Part shown: piece after piece, positions 42,507 to 54,593 of the stretch
Layout: each line of letters starts with the position of its first letter
Numbering within the stretch: the first letter of the stretch is position 1
Assembly (NCBI GenBank): GCA_033807695.1
Contig: CM066301.1
Span: 1,984,001 to 2,048,000 of the forward strand
Length of the DNA: 64,000 nt
From: Daedaleopsis sinensis
Lineage: Eukaryota > Basidiomycota > Agaricomycetes > Polyporales > Polyporaceae
Reading direction: 5' to 3'
Program-made: the position numbers and the translations under genes
Notes under the pieces: model-generated
Database searches by the model: none
Seen by the model: the letters and a program-made list of their open reading frames with translations, nothing else
What the model was told of the DNA's origin: nothing

Positions 42507-43220
42507 ATGGGTGGACTTTCCGAAGACACAAGGCTCACCCGGGACACTTATACGGGGGCTTCCACAACAGTAGAGGTGCGTTATTCACGTATGTGAGCTC
42601 TCGCTACTCCTAACTCACCGTCTCTTTCAAACGTGCAGATTCGATGCCCTGACGATGTCACCGGACTAGAGAGAATCATATTGGTTGCTCAGGGCGATCT
42701 TCAACGACACTTAAGGTCAGATGAAGCCTTCGCCGTCATGCGTCCAGCCTCGCTCAATTGCTCTTGCTCCCATAGTGCTCTATTTGCTCGCACCATCACC
42801 ATCGAGTGCATCTATACTAAGACGGGCCCGCGCGGCACTGGAGCCTCTCTCGATAACCCCATCTACCAAGAGCGTCAAGTTCACCTCAAATGCGGCTCGC
42901 AGGTCGTCTGTGTCGCCACGTCCTCAGTGACCATCACCTCGCCCGAGTGCGAACGACTCCTCCTTGACGAGAAGTTTGCCCTTGGACAGATATTCAGACG
43001 CCTCCGAAGCTACCCACGCTTCGCCCTTATCGACATGGGCACCCAGGTGGTCAAGGGGAAACGCGAGCTCCGCAGGACTTATCTGCTGGAGACCGAGGGC
43101 ATTAGATGCGAGATCCTCGAGGTTTTCCCGGACCGTGACATGTTCGATTTGGGAGAAGCATGGTTGAAGCAGGATTCCCGAGAGAAGTTACAGAAGTCGT
43201 TCGTTCCCTACGAGAAGTGA
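42507..43220 (+). CDS. Chorismate-lyase-like (DUF98/UTRA-fold) protein
   Basis: Two exons (42507-42575, 42639-43220) give about 217 residues. The block GLERIILVAQGDLQRHLR, then TITIECIYTK, ERQVHLKCGSQVVCVATSSV, CERLLLDEKFALGQIFRRL and a Cys/Glu-containing C-terminus follow the pattern LERxLLxxxGxxxRxLxA ... V ... R-x-V-x-L ... A-x-S ... LGxxL of the chorismate pyruvate-lyase-like fold. In bacteria and archaea that fold makes 4-hydroxybenzoate or binds effectors. Here the role is unknown. Fungi generally make 4-hydroxybenzoate differently, so a ubiquinone function should not be assumed. No signal peptide. Start chosen at the ATG that opens the first in-frame exon, 5' of a GTGCGT donor. Confidence 0.6.
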
Positions 43221-44474
43221 GCAGCTGCTCCGAGCTGACATGCGGCTTATCTTGGGTCGCGGCTGGTGTTTTCATTGTACATAGATGACATGCGGACCTT
43301 CTCGCTACCTGTACTTGTATCTCACTCAGACTTACTGTGCTCATTCTGGAGGCTTGCTGTGCAGCAGCAGTACTATTTGCCCACGCCACAAATGTCCCGG
43401 TTGTCAACTGTCTGTAGTTGTTTACTCGCAAATCTATCTGCACTCAACCTCCGGCATCTGAATCATGCCCCCCTTGGTAATACCTCCTAGGATCGTCAAT
43501 ACCTTAGGGCCATGCTGCCTGAAGTGAGTATTTCTTGCACTTGCTCCTGAGTCGACTGTACTGCCAATAGTACTACTCACTGGCACCCCTTCGTTGCTTG
43601 AGCAGACAGACATGCAACCCAGTTTGACAACAGCACCGATGTCTTCTTAGCATCTCGCATGTCTGGGTGTGGGACGTAAGATGTCGACGCCGATATATGA
43701 TATGGGACACAATCCAGCATACACACGCGTCCATTCCGGCATGCATCTGGCTCCAGAGCGACTTACAGCCCACATTATCGAAGTTTCCTTGGCAGAGGGC
43801 TGGGCAGAGGTAATATGTCATCTAATTAACGGCCGGCGAAGAGCTCGGTGGCCATTTTACGCCGAACTTTACGGCGAGCAACCCACCATGGCCTCGTACC
43901 CGACACGCGCCTTGTACGACAATCACCGCTTGAAAGGCCGAGACTCGCAATTGAAACAGTGCAGAAATTGAGGTAATTCGCGATGCCTTCTCCACAGTCA
44001 AATGTGACGAAAAACAACTAGGCCGGCGGGCAAGGGCCCGGGCAAGCTTCCAGTTGAGGCCAGCCTCGAATTCAAAAGCGGAACAAGGGCCCGGCACCGC
44101 CCAGGCTGAGGTTGCGAACGCGTGCGCTGGTGAGCTACCGTCGACGTTCGTACATATCCTGTACATACCTATCGTGAATGGAAGCTAACCTCTGAGTCCC
44201 TCAGAGCTCCAGTTCGATTATGCGCTCACCACTTGGGCGCGCGATCGAGCATACATAGAGGTGATTCAGATCCGAGTCCGACGGGTAAACTGATCAGAAC
44301 CACGACCTTTCCCTGCATGCCTCGCTTAAGGACGGAGCAGATACGCGTAGGTATATTAGAGCGTCGAGATGCAGCATAGTGTCGTGCCACGTCTGCGCCC
44401 GCCTTCCCTCCCTTTCCCTTGCCACTCCTCGTTCGTCGTTTGTTGAGAGGCTGGTGGTGGCAGTTCGGTGCGCA
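43221..44474. other. Laccase upstream region, no supported gene
   Basis: About 1.25 kb. A 300-bp open frame at 43669-43971 (MGRKMSTPIYDMGHNPAYTR onward) and a minus frame at 43822-44166 overlap each other, and neither shows a family motif or homologous splicing. The region presumably contains the laccase promoter. Confidence 0.45.
44352..44358 (+). promoter_or_regulatory. TATA-like element upstream of laccase
   Basis: TATATTA about 120 bp upstream of the laccase ATG. A TGCGCCC sequence near 44393 resembles the metal-response core TGCRCNC reported in fungal laccase promoters, but its position between TATA and ATG makes a role doubtful. Confidence 0.35.
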
Positions 44475-46578
44475 ATGGCGAAGCGACTCTCATGTGTCTT
44501 CTCTGCTCTACTACCTCTTGTGCTGCCTGGCTTTGCGGCCATTGGACCTATCACTGACCTAGTCATCAGCAACACCAATGTCGCACCCGACGGATTCGAG
44601 CGTGCTGCAGTGCTTGCAGGAGGGACGTTCCCTGGCCCCCTCATCGCAGGGAACATGAGCGACCACTTCCAGATCAACGTGGTCGACAAGCTCACAAATC
44701 ACACGATGCTCAAAGCGACGAGTGTAGTGAGTACAGTATAATCATGTGAACTAGTCGGATTGTATTCCGCAAACAACGCTGACGTCACTGGGGCAGCATT
44801 GGCATGGTTTCTTTCAGAAAGGCAACAACTGGGCAGATGGCGCTGCCTCCGTGAACCAATGTCCGATTTCCTCAGGGAACTCGTTCTTGTATGAGTTTCG
44901 TGTGCCGGGGCAGGCTGGTACGTTTCACGAGTGTTTGCGAAGGGTTGACGCTGAGAGAGTCTGACCATGCAACCAGGCACTTTTTGGTACCATAGCCACC
45001 TGTCGACGCAGTATTGCGACGGCCTGCGAGGGCCGATGGTGGTGTACGACCCCGATGATCCACACGCTAGTCTTTTTGACGTCGACAACGGTAAGAGAAC
45101 ATGATAATATGTGAAAGACAAAATCACAATCCGACTTTTGACTTGATGCTTTCAGATGATACCGTCATCACTCTCGCGGATTGGTACCATGTTGCCGCGA
45201 GGATTAGACCAGCCTTTCCGTGAGTGTGAACATTCGTGCTTGATACGTCGCACAATACATCCTAACGTTGAACGATTAGCTTCGGCGGAGACTCGACTCT
45301 CATCAACGGCAAAGGGCGTTCCCAGACCACACCAAACGCAGAACTGAGTGTCATCTCGGTCACCCGAGGCAAACGATACCGGTTCCGCCTGATCTCGCTT
45401 TCTTGTGACCCCAACTATGTCTTCAGCATCGACGGACACGACATGACGGTGATCGAGGCGGATTCAGTGAACACGGAACCACTAGTGGTGGATTCCATCC
45501 AAATATACGCCGGCCAGCGATATTCTTTCGTCCTCGAGGCCAACCAGCCTGTCGAGAACTATTGGATTCACGCGAACCCGAATGTTGGTACCACCGGGTT
45601 CCTAAATGGCATGAACTCGGCCATCCTAAGATATGACGGTGCGCCGCCTATCGAGCCGGTTACTCAGGGTCTGCCGGTCAAGAGACTTAGAGAAGCCGAT
45701 TTGCGTCCCTTAACCCCTATGCCAGTCGTAAGTCTTGTGCGTATGAATGGGCGACATGTCGGTTGAATGTCAACGTTGTCACTACTAGCCTGGAGATGCC
45801 GTGTCAGGAGGCGTAGACAAGGCAATCAACTTCGCGTTCTCGTTCGTAAGTGCATACTCGCAAACGAATAGACGGTGTGATATTCAATACTAATCGCGCG
45901 TCCTTCAGAACGGCAGCAACTACTTCATAAACGGAGCTAGCTTCACGCCGCCTACAGTCCCTGTCCTCCTGCAGATTATGAGTGGTGCACGTGAAGCATC
46001 AGAGATGTTGCCGGCCGGCAGCGTCTACACTTTGCCTTCAAATGCAACCATCGAGCTTTCGTTCCCAGCCAGCAACAACGCACCTGGTGCTCCACACCCG
46101 TTCCATCTTCATGGGGTAAACTTCACTCGACATGTATCATGGCCTATAGATTAACTCCTTGTCGCAGCACACCTTCGCCGTTGTCAGAAGTGCGGGCAGT
46201 TCGGAATACAACTACGAAAACCCGATCTGGCGGGATGTCGTCAACACAGGAACCGTGCTCAATGGTGACAATGTTACTGTCCGATTCAGGGCGAGTACTG
46301 CTGGTTGCTCCCTGTGCAGTGTCTCATGACTGATGATGTTATACAGACCGATAATCCTGGACCGTGGTTCCTTCATTGTCACATCGATTCCCATCTCGAG
46401 GCCGGATTTGCCGTTGTGATGGCTGAGGATTGTCCCAATACTAAGGCAGCAAATCCAGTCCCCGGTGGGTCCTTGGTAGTTGAGGTATTCCATTGCTCAA
46501 AAACTAATCGACTGTGATTCAGAGGCGTGGTCCGCTCTTTGTCCCACTTACGATGCCCTTGACGAGGACGACCGATAA
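44475..46578 (+). CDS. Laccase (secreted multicopper oxidase)
   Basis: Oxidises phenols with reduction of O2 to water, outside the cell; roles include lignin breakdown, pigment and morphogenesis. Signal peptide [19 protein letters not shown], mature start [20 protein letters not shown]. All copper ligand blocks are present after splicing: L1 [15 protein letters not shown] (exon after the intron ending near 44798), L2 [21 protein letters not shown]3 [19 protein letters not shown] and L4 [20 protein letters not shown]. About 520 residues, the usual length. In L4 the residue ten after the conserved Cys is Phe (HLEAGF), the pattern of higher-potential basidiomycete laccases. It ends in an acidic DALDEDDR tail. 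Roughly ten introns. Next gene MCMBP follows in the same orientation about 330 bp downstream. Confidence 0.95.
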
Positions 46579-46907
46579 TGCACTCCGCTCCTCCTTAATC
46601 ATTGCCTGCCGCTTTCGAACTTTGCTTGCTTTCGTGCACTTCGACACGGACGATATCGATCCTTTTACATGCTTTTTCTGGCTATTATACGAGTAATCCT
46701 ACCTTCGAATCTACTCCATATACGGGTGTAACTATGACTAGCGAGCTCTACGGATTTTGAAAGCCATTCTTAAAAGTAGTCTAGGTCTAGTCGTGACGGT
46801 GACGAGCGCGAGGCGTGATTGTGACCAGTCGCGTTCAAATTGACGCGTAATCGACACGCTTGAAAGCTTGACCACTGACCACCACCACGTCTGACGGCAC
46901 TTTCACG

Positions 46908-49051
46908 ATGACTGCAGATTACCGCACGCAGGCTATACAGGACCCGACTGCTGTGATCCTTGACCTCTATCGCTCACATGCCTCTTCGGAAGATTTCCCT
47001 CGCTTTGTGGCGGAGCACTTCTCCAAGATCTTTGAGAACTCGACGACCTTTAACAACGTATGTATTTCTGTAACCTTACAACTACTGCTATGCAGGCTCT
47101 GATATACTGTCTACACTCAGATACCGACCCTGAATGCCCGCTACCCTCCGGGGTCCCACCGGGATCGGGCTCTAGTCCGCTTCCGTGCTATGGTGCAAGA
47201 CACGTCGCTCTCGACGGAAATGTACCTCTCACACCACCACGACGGGTCAAGTGGCGGATGGGGTATCTACGAAGCCGACGGCGGAAGCAGCGCGAGCGGA
47301 GGGAACGTTGACTATGCCGACCTTCGCGAATGTACTGTCCTCTGGGCCACAACGGTCCCGGCCGAGTCCGAATGGTGCTCTGCAGAGCTCGACGCCCTCA
47401 GAGATAGTGCGTGGCATATGTTACGATACTCACTGTGAATAAATACTGAATCAGACCCCGTGAAGGAGATGCACCTCCGCCTTCAGAAATGTTGTCTTCG
47501 CAACAATCGCACAAGTATCCTCACCCTGGTTCCCAGCACCTCGGTGTGCAGGTCAAGGTACCCTCGTTGTGACCTGTCTCAAATAATATCTGATAACACG
47601 AATCCAGGTCTATGATAGAGAAGGCGCAGAAGCCTTTAAAGCGACAGACGTAGTGACGTTCGTTGGCATCTTATCATCGGAACCGTGGGTTTTGCTCGTA
47701 TGTAGCCTGTACGATTACCTCATTATGCCGTTGCTTCAGGTGTGGCTTCGACCATGCGCAAGTCCCACAGGAGGTCCCGACTCTCCACGTCCTATTCTCT
47801 AAAACGCATGCGTCTGGTGTGCTCCCACGAACGTTCCCTCGGATTACCAGGCAGGCTTCCTCCAACCTCACAAAAACTCCCTCCGGCGACCTTGAATCGC
47901 CTATCGTACAAGATAATGCTCAGCTGAGAACTGAGCTTATTGATTGGATAGCTCAAGAGGCGTTGGGTGGGGACCGACAGGCCGCCGAATGGGTCCTCTT
48001 CTCCTGTATCTCTCGCGTGTACGTGTCGCGTCTTCCTCGCCATCTTTTTTGTCTTCTTCTAACTCTCAGTGCTGTTCAGCCAATCTCGCCACCCGCCTCT
48101 CCTCCCAACGCCGCTCGTCGTCTCACACTTTCCACGTCCGCCCCCCGTCCCAACCACCTCTGGGTCATCTGTGATCCCTGAGCCCGCACTTTCCGCGGTG
48201 CTAGCACTGCTTCTCCCCCTAACTCACACCCTTGCCCTCTCGCTGGAGACTCTCAACAAAGAGAGGTACACGCCTGAGAGCAAGGACGAGGACCTTCACG
48301 CCGGGGTCCTGCAGCTCCCACAAGGCACCGTTCTCCTCGTCTCCGAGAGTGGAGTACGAGAGGGCCAGCTCCTCGAACGAGGTGAGCGCCTCCTTTGATG
48401 GGATCGGAGAGCCACTCTACGCCCAGCTGTATTGCATGCTCACTGATCGACAGGGGTGCTGAATGTACGGGCTCTACAAGAACTGATGGATGCGCAGACG
48501 CTCGCATACGTGTTCCCATTCAGTCAGTTCTCGTTCCCGACCGACGTCAGCTGCGTCATCCTGGCCGAAGGCCGTAGGAGCGCGTTCTTCAAGACCGAAT
48601 TGAACATTCCTCTTCGTGCGCCCGCTGATCCCGCAGGTATCGCAGCGCTATACAAACCTGCGGACCAAGTGCGCTTGCCGTCCCCCGAAAAGCTGGCGGC
48701 GTACCGGGATTTGGTGGTCGGTGCGCGATGTGGGAAGGTGTCGGTCCCCGAAGGGACCTCAGAGGTATAGCACCGTCGGCTCGGTCCTCCGCGCGTACTC
48801 AAAGTGTCATATACAGCACATCCAGGCACAGTTCGTGCAAGAAAGACGAGAGGACCGAAGCGTGACCGCGGACGACCTCATTCGCTGGATGACGGTCTCG
48901 AAGTGAGTTTTACGTCCACTCTTCAGGAACAAGGGAACTGACGAAGCACTGAAGGTTGTACGCACTGTCACTACATGAGCCGACGTTGAGCGTGGAGACA
49001 TGGCAAAAAGCCAAGGCATTTGACGACCAAAGGAGGTCGCTTTTGGCATGA
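46908..49051 (+). CDS. MCMBP: Mini-chromosome maintenance complex-binding protein
   Basis: Binds MCM3-7, promotes removal of MCM2-7 from chromatin and supports MCM assembly; nuclear. The protein starts MTADYRTQAIQDPTAVILDL and FVAEHFSKIFENSTTF, then after an intron LNARYPPGSHRDRALVRFRA, MVQDTSLSTEMYLSHHHDGS (family signature VRFRxMVQDxxxxExY), LGVQVKVYDREGAEAFKATD, VVTFVGILSSEP, VPTLHVLFSKTHASG, ELIDWIAQEALGGDRQAAEW, VLLVSESGVREGQLLERG, LMDAQTLAYVFPFSQFSFPT and VTADDLIRWMTVSKLYALSL, with the end WQKAKAFDDQRRSLLA. The AAA-like core with L-N-x-E-x-Y-x-P-x-K-D (LNKERYTPESKDEDLHAGVL) is intact. About 590 residues, eight or more exons. The 3' end converges on the phosphoglucomutase with about 107 bp between them. 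Confidence 0.92.
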
Positions 49052-49158
49052 CTCCGACTCGTGAGGCCACAACCCCAAGGCTATGGGTGGTGTGATACAG
49101 CTGCACGACGATATAGACTCTGTGGTGTATGATCTATCGTTACATTTGACCCCTCGTT

Positions 49159-52005
49159 CTAGGGCATGCCAAGCTCGTTCTTCCCCGCTTCCATCCACAC
49201 GTCCGACAGCTCTCTGACAACTCTCGGGAGTAACTCAGCGACTGCGGAGGAGTTCTTCCCGCTGCCCTCAAGGTAGTATTTGATTTTTGGCTCGGTACCA
49301 CTCGTCCTGCGTGTTATAAGCATCTGCGCATATAGAGACTCCACGTCTAATGAAAGCCCACCTGGTCGTCAGCGTGATCCTCGTGCCATCCTCTTTGTTC
49401 TCAGCCCTGAACTGGATCATGTGCCCAGACGAGAGCGGGAGAGTGGGCTCAAAAGTGGGAGGGTTCGCGCTGTCGTATCCCACTGTGAGATCCCGTACAC
49501 TGGTGACTGTCAGTCCTGCGATCGACTTCGGGTAGCTCGGCGTCTCGGACGTGGCCTTTCCGTCGAAATCGCGGATACGCGCGAATATGGCGTCAACGGT
49601 ATGTGTCTCGGTGCAGATAAAGTACGAGTTGCTGGTCTGCAATGTGCAGTCAATCATCAGGTTACCTCGGATGAGAGGAATTTGTAGATATACCTGGAAA
49701 AAGCCATATCTGCAGGGCCGGGTAAGATCATTCAACGACACTGAGTGGGTGCCTGCCACGCATCATTGCACTCACTTCTCATACAATTCCTTCAGGTGAG
49801 TGCTGGCGGTCTTTCCCCGTCTCTGTAATGCGGCCACCATCTCGGCGAACACGACCTGAGTGTAATACATCAAGACTGGTTTGGAGAGGGAGAGCCTGAA
49901 AGGACCCACCGATGCAGCGACACCGTCCTTATCACGCAGCTCCGAGCCAAACATGAAGCCTATGGCCTCCTCGTAGCCGAAGGGCACCTCGTAGCCCTCC
50001 TTCTGCAGGGTAAGAGCGGTGTTCCCGATATACTTGAACCCTGTGTAAACGTCCTTAGTACGGTTTGACGGCAGGCGAGGCGCAACCTATGAGACCTGTT
50101 AGGCACTCGGCGAATTTGAAACCTTCCGCGTGCGCGATTGCTTCAATCATCTTTGAGCTTACGGTTGAAGCCACCATCGCGAGTTGTGCTGTCAAATGTG
50201 GACACGTTAACTTCTGTGGCCTCGACATTATGAAGTTGCGTACAGATGGGCTTCCCGGACTGCTTGTACCTCTCTAAGCATGCACTAGCAAATAGTGTAC
50301 CAAGTTGATCGCCGGTGAACTGTATCCATTTTCCATCATGTCTGTATGATTTGTGAGCCAAACAGGAACAGCTTATTGTGGTAGTCAATCGTCACCCTTT
50401 CTCTGCTGCTGCGAAGCGATCAGAATCCGGGTCCTGAGCGAGTATGTAGTTTGCGCCACTCTCGTTGGCCGTAGCGATGGCGAGGTCCTGTCGCTAGATG
50501 AGAGACATGTTCACCAAACTGCAAGTCAATATGCACCAATGCTCCTAGAGAACTGCGTCGGCATACGTCAAGCAAACTTTGGGGTATGTGTTCACATACC
50601 CTTCTCTTCCGGATTTGGGAACTTGACCGTTGGAAAGTCGGGATCCGGCTTTTGTTGCGCTGTCACAGGAATGTAGCTTGGAAACCCGAAGAGTTCGAAG
50701 GCTTTGCTCATTGCGGTATCGCTGACGCCATGCATGGAGGTGTTGACAAATTTGAGGGTGGTGAGCGTGTTAAGCGTTCTACATAGCCAGCTCAATACAG
50801 GTAAGCAGCGCCCAAACATGCAAAGACACGAACCGATTGCTACAGAGCGATGCGATATATTCGAAGTAAGGTTCTTCGTCGAACTTTCTGAGCAGCGTCG
50901 AATCGTCTAATGAAGTCAGGTTGAGATGTCTAGGCTCTTGATGCTGCCTGATAGATGCGGATATTCCCTTGTCGTGTGGCTCGATGATCTGTATTACTAG
51001 TCAGAACAGTGCATGATGGGCTCAAATAAAGAAGAACTACCTGAACCGCATTGTCCCAGTACACCTACAAGGTCGCATATTTCAGACTTCACCCCGCCTG
51101 ATCAATTGGATGAATGCCCACCTTATATCCATTATCTTGCTGACGACGCACTCGTAAGTATTGAAATCCTACAGTCAGCGGATGCTGTCACTGACCTTAG
51201 GATTGTGGCTCGCTATTCAAGATTATGTGAGCTTGTTGCGATAACACCAAACATCTATTCTCGAACCTGTGATCATCACACCGCACGCGGCCCGTTTCGA
51301 CTTCACAGTGAATGGTACCCTAGAGCTACGGTGAGCCACATATCGTTGATTTTGCGTCGTGCAAGCCACCCACATAGGTGTGTGAACGACCTTGTCATAG
51401 AAGTATACCGGGACCTGCTGATCGATAAACACTGCAGCGGTCAATCTCGCCCACTTCTCAGAATGATACCGATGATCGTGACCGACGACTACGCCGCGTG
51501 TGCGTGCATCTTGGACATGTTCCAACACGTACGCGCATAATCCCTTGACGCCGTATCGCCGTCAGCTAGAGCCTAAGTGATAGGACAAACAAGGATTTAC
51601 TTGAGATGCTTGGATGATAATGAGGTCGTTCATGCGTGCCCATCCGGCTTCCATCCTACCACGAAGACCTGCGAATAGATCAGGGCCAGGTACCTGATCA
51701 TTGAGAATAATGCTCCAGTACCAGCAGTACCAAACTCGATGCGCGGGCTAGAATAGACTGTTATAACCACATGTTGTCACAGCATGAGAGGCAGAGTTAC
51801 CTCATCCTCTTCTCAAGCTCCACATAGTTCTGTGACTCGACTAGGCTCTTGACTTCTTCACGAGTTTCCGGGTTCTACCGTTGCAAGCAAAGTAAACGAG
51901 TCAGTCATCCGTAGAGTAGACCAAATTTCGTCCGGATCTCAGCTGGGTGCTCACAGGATCTTGTTGGAGCCATTGATCGACAAGTTCTTTCAAGAGAGGG
52001 TTCAT
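49159..52005 (-). CDS. PGM3: Phosphoglucomutase/phosphopentomutase (human PGM2 / yeast Pgm3 type)
   Basis: Interconverts sugar 1- and 6- (or 5-) phosphates, linking nucleoside ribose to the pentose phosphate pathway. Start MNPLLKELVDQWLQQDP at 52005. Then a conserved MEAGWARMNDLIIIQASQ block, RGVVVGHDHRYHSEKWARLT, the active-site serine loop [20 protein letters not shown], metal loop QDPDSDRFAAAEKG (about 50425), sugar loop GYEEAIGFMFG (about 49975) and phosphate loop RTSGTEPKIKYYLEGSG (about 49300). All four catalytic elements are intact. The serine loop is built from very short exons at 51196-51212 (17 nt), 51122-51139 (18 nt) and 51041-51064 (24 nt). About 600 residues, the usual length. 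Plus-strand open frames in 51.0-51.5 kb are shadows of this gene. Confidence 0.9.
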
Positions 52006-52335
52006 TTTATCTGCCAGCTGTAGCTAGTATAAGCATCTCAAGTCTGTTGAGCACCATAGAATATTGGTCAACCTACTGTATTTGCTAGTGGTTCCGTTCC
52101 GCGTCCGAGTCACGGTGCAGGTTGCCGGGACTCCTTGGTTAAGGTTTAAACGCGAACGTCACTGAGGCTTCCTGATTATGTAGGACTCATTTCAAATCAG
52201 GCGCTCGATCAGCTTTCCATACTTAGTACTTACTTCAACGCTCCTCTACTTCAATCGTACGCATCCGGAATCATCGGTATGTTCATGCGAAAGCTCTGCG
52301 AGGATCATGATACCGATACACATCTACGCTAAAGC

Positions 52336-53601
52336 ATGGCGGACCTCGAAGTGAACCGCGAGTCCGAGGAGACTCATATTGTGCGAGGTGTGGTGCGCCT
52401 CCCGCCGGACTCTACACCGATAACGGATGCCGACGAAGAGGTATACATCTTTCGCGACATTCGCATCTCCAATAACAAATCTCATGAACGCCGCCGCAGG
52501 TCTTCCTTCTATATACATCTCTCGCTGCCAGGAAGGTAGCAGACGGAGAATCCACTGCCTTTCGCGGTCTAGGCCACATCGACTCTCATCAGGATACTTT
52601 GACGATCTCCCTCAACATCGGGACTCGGACGTCCATTGCTGATGCAACAGAGCATGTCCCTGTCGAGCATGGTCACTCTGCAAAGCGTAACAGGCCTCTT
52701 AAGCGCAAAGCCCGGAATTCAGACAGCGTCGTGGAGACGTTGGAAGTGGAGATTGTACAAGACAAGACCGCCCTCAGGAGTCGCAAAGGGGACACTGGGA
52801 GCGTCGTGTGGCATGCAAGGTAGGACTCTGCCACGACAAAATCAACAACCTGGAATTTTGCTGCGCTCATATGAATGTACTTACTCTTGTTGGCTGTACA
52901 GTGTTGATTTCGCGGAGACGATCCTGCAACAGCTTCATCGCAAGAATGACATCGGTTTCTTCAATCCATCGGGGCTAATGAATGCGCATGTTGTAGAACT
53001 TGGGTAGGTGATTCCCCATCGTCGTAGCAGACCATCTCCTGATACTGCGCTCCTAAGGGCGGGCACTGGACTCCTTAGCATTGTTCTCTCACCGTTCGTT
53101 CGCCACTACACGGTTACCGACATCGACGATCTCGTTCCGCTCATTCGCAAAAATGTGACAAGAAATCTCTCACCATCTCAACTCCGTTCGTCTGCTCCCC
53201 GCACGAAACATGTGCATCCTCCGCCACCACTGGCAGCACACTCGAACGTCACGGTGACAGCCCTTGACTGGCTTGAGGTACACAACGCGCCCCCATCCCT
53301 ACGAGCGAGGCTTGTCCCCGATGATCCGGCAGACGTGCTCTTGGTCGTGGACTGCATCTACCATCCGTCCCTAATACCCGCCTTGTTGGCGACAATCGAC
53401 CATTTGACAATCCCGGGTCGTACAACTGTGGTAGTCGTCGTGGAACTGAGGGCGGAGGACGTAATCCGAGAGTTCCTGCAAGGATGGCTGGACAAGTCCG
53501 TGGATGGCGAGTGGGAGATCTGGAGCGTGAACGGTCTATTAGACGGGCCGTACGCAGTATGGGTGGGGTGTAAGCATAGCAAGAAACCTCTCGAAAGTTG
53601 A
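52336..53601 (+). CDS. RKM5: Rkm5/METTL21-type protein-lysine methyltransferase
   Basis: Class I, SAM-dependent seven-beta-strand methyltransferase (Methyltransf_16). Yeast Rkm5 modifies ribosomal protein L1. N-terminus MADLEVNRESEETHIVRGVV with an extended region (EEVYIFRDIRISNN, then after an intron FRGLGHIDSHQDTLTISLNI and a basic linker KRNRPLKRKARNSD). The core reads GDTGSVVWHASVDFAETILQ (the family W-x-A-S motif, formed across an intron), ELGAGTGLLSIVLSPF (SAM motif I, also formed across an intron near 53006-53062), VTDIDDLVPLIRKNV (motif II), VTVTALDWLEV and DVLLVVDCIYHPSLIPALLA (the D-x-x-Y catalytic motif variant). End YAVWVGCKHSKKPLES. About 350 residues. Converges on RRP17, with about 97 bp between the stops. 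Confidence 0.85.
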
Positions 53602-53698
53602 CACAGCAAATCAATACAAATTTGTCCTTTCCGGAGACATCGTGAACCACGATGAGATATCACCAGGATTGAAGAGAAAAACGTACAAATACGACATG

Positions 53699-54593
53699 CT
53701 ACCGCTTTCCTTTCACATTTCCCTTCCTCCTTGAGCCCTTCCCGCCAGCCCGGTCTGCCTTCTCGAGCTTCCTATTGCGCTGCTTCTGCCGCTCTGTTTT
53801 CCGCGCAGCATTCGTCTGGTACTTGACAGTCTTGACTTTGCCAGACACCTTTTGTTTCGTCTTCGTCTGTGCAGTATCCGGCGCGGTTCTTGTCCTGGCT
53901 GGGGGCTGAGAACGTTGTGATATCCCCGCATCTTCCTCCTCGGCTTCGTCATTAGGGGCCTTCTGCGGTGCTGAGGGGCCGTGGATGATGCTATCCGGGT
54001 CGAATTCCTCGACCACGGTGACAGTCGCAAGCTGCTCTTCGTCTTCGTACTCCTCTTCTTCAGCCTCTATCGCGCGCTCCTTTCCTTTCGACGAGCCGAG
54101 GCCGCCCCACTCGCTATCGCTTCCCTCATCTGCCACGGGCGCGCGTTGGGTGCCGGAACTACACACAACAGCGAGGGAGCAGACTCACCGACGATGGCAC
54201 CATACGCTCTCTCCGTATCTTCTGCGTTCTTCTTGGCTTGCTCGGCAAGCATTTTTCGATGCTGGCATACAGTCTTGGTCAAGGGTGCCCCCCATGCAGC
54301 AAAAGAACAACACACCTCTCGCCGCGTATCGAGCCGTTCTTGCTTCTCCCTGTCCTGCGCCTTCTTCTTCGCCGTCTCCTTCTTCTGGAGCTTGCGTTTG
54401 TGGAACCCGGTCAGAAACTCCCTGTGCCCCGTAAAGGTCACTAACCAGGACGAGCGACAGAGAAAAGAACAGGCACACACCTCCGCGCAGTATCGTCGAA
54501 CACGATCTCCTTGATTTGTTCGCGCTTTGCTTTCTTCTTTGAGGCGATGATATTGTGCGACTTCGTCAGCACAGCGAGATTTGAGGTCACCAT
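53699..54593 (-). CDS. RRP17: Ribosomal RNA-processing protein Rrp17 / Nop25 (NOL12)
   Basis: Nucleolar factor with 5'-3' exonuclease role in 5' end maturation of 25S and 5.8S rRNA. Exon 1 (54481-54593) encodes MVTSNLAVLTKSHNIIASKK, then KKAKREQIKEIVFDDTARR. The next exon gives EFLTGFHKRKLQKKETAKKK and REKQERLDTRRE. A third gives HRKMLAEQAKKNAEDTERAY. The EFLTGFHKRK block joined across the intron and the R-x-x-x-A-E-x-x-A-x-x-x-E-x-x-Y block are family signatures. The C-terminal part is acidic (EAEEEEYEDEEQ) then strongly basic (KADRAGGKGSRRKGNVKGKR), consistent with a nucleolar protein. About 235 residues. Confidence 0.85.

Noticed and set aside
43669..43971. 100-codon plus-strand frame upstream of laccase
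   Set aside because: Isolated, no motif, partly overlapped by an equally long minus-strand frame; kept only as a note under the intergenic entry.
51013..51540. Plus-strand open frame of 175 codons
   Set aside because: Lies wholly antisense to the phosphoglucomutase exons and introns, which carry clear family motifs on the minus strand.
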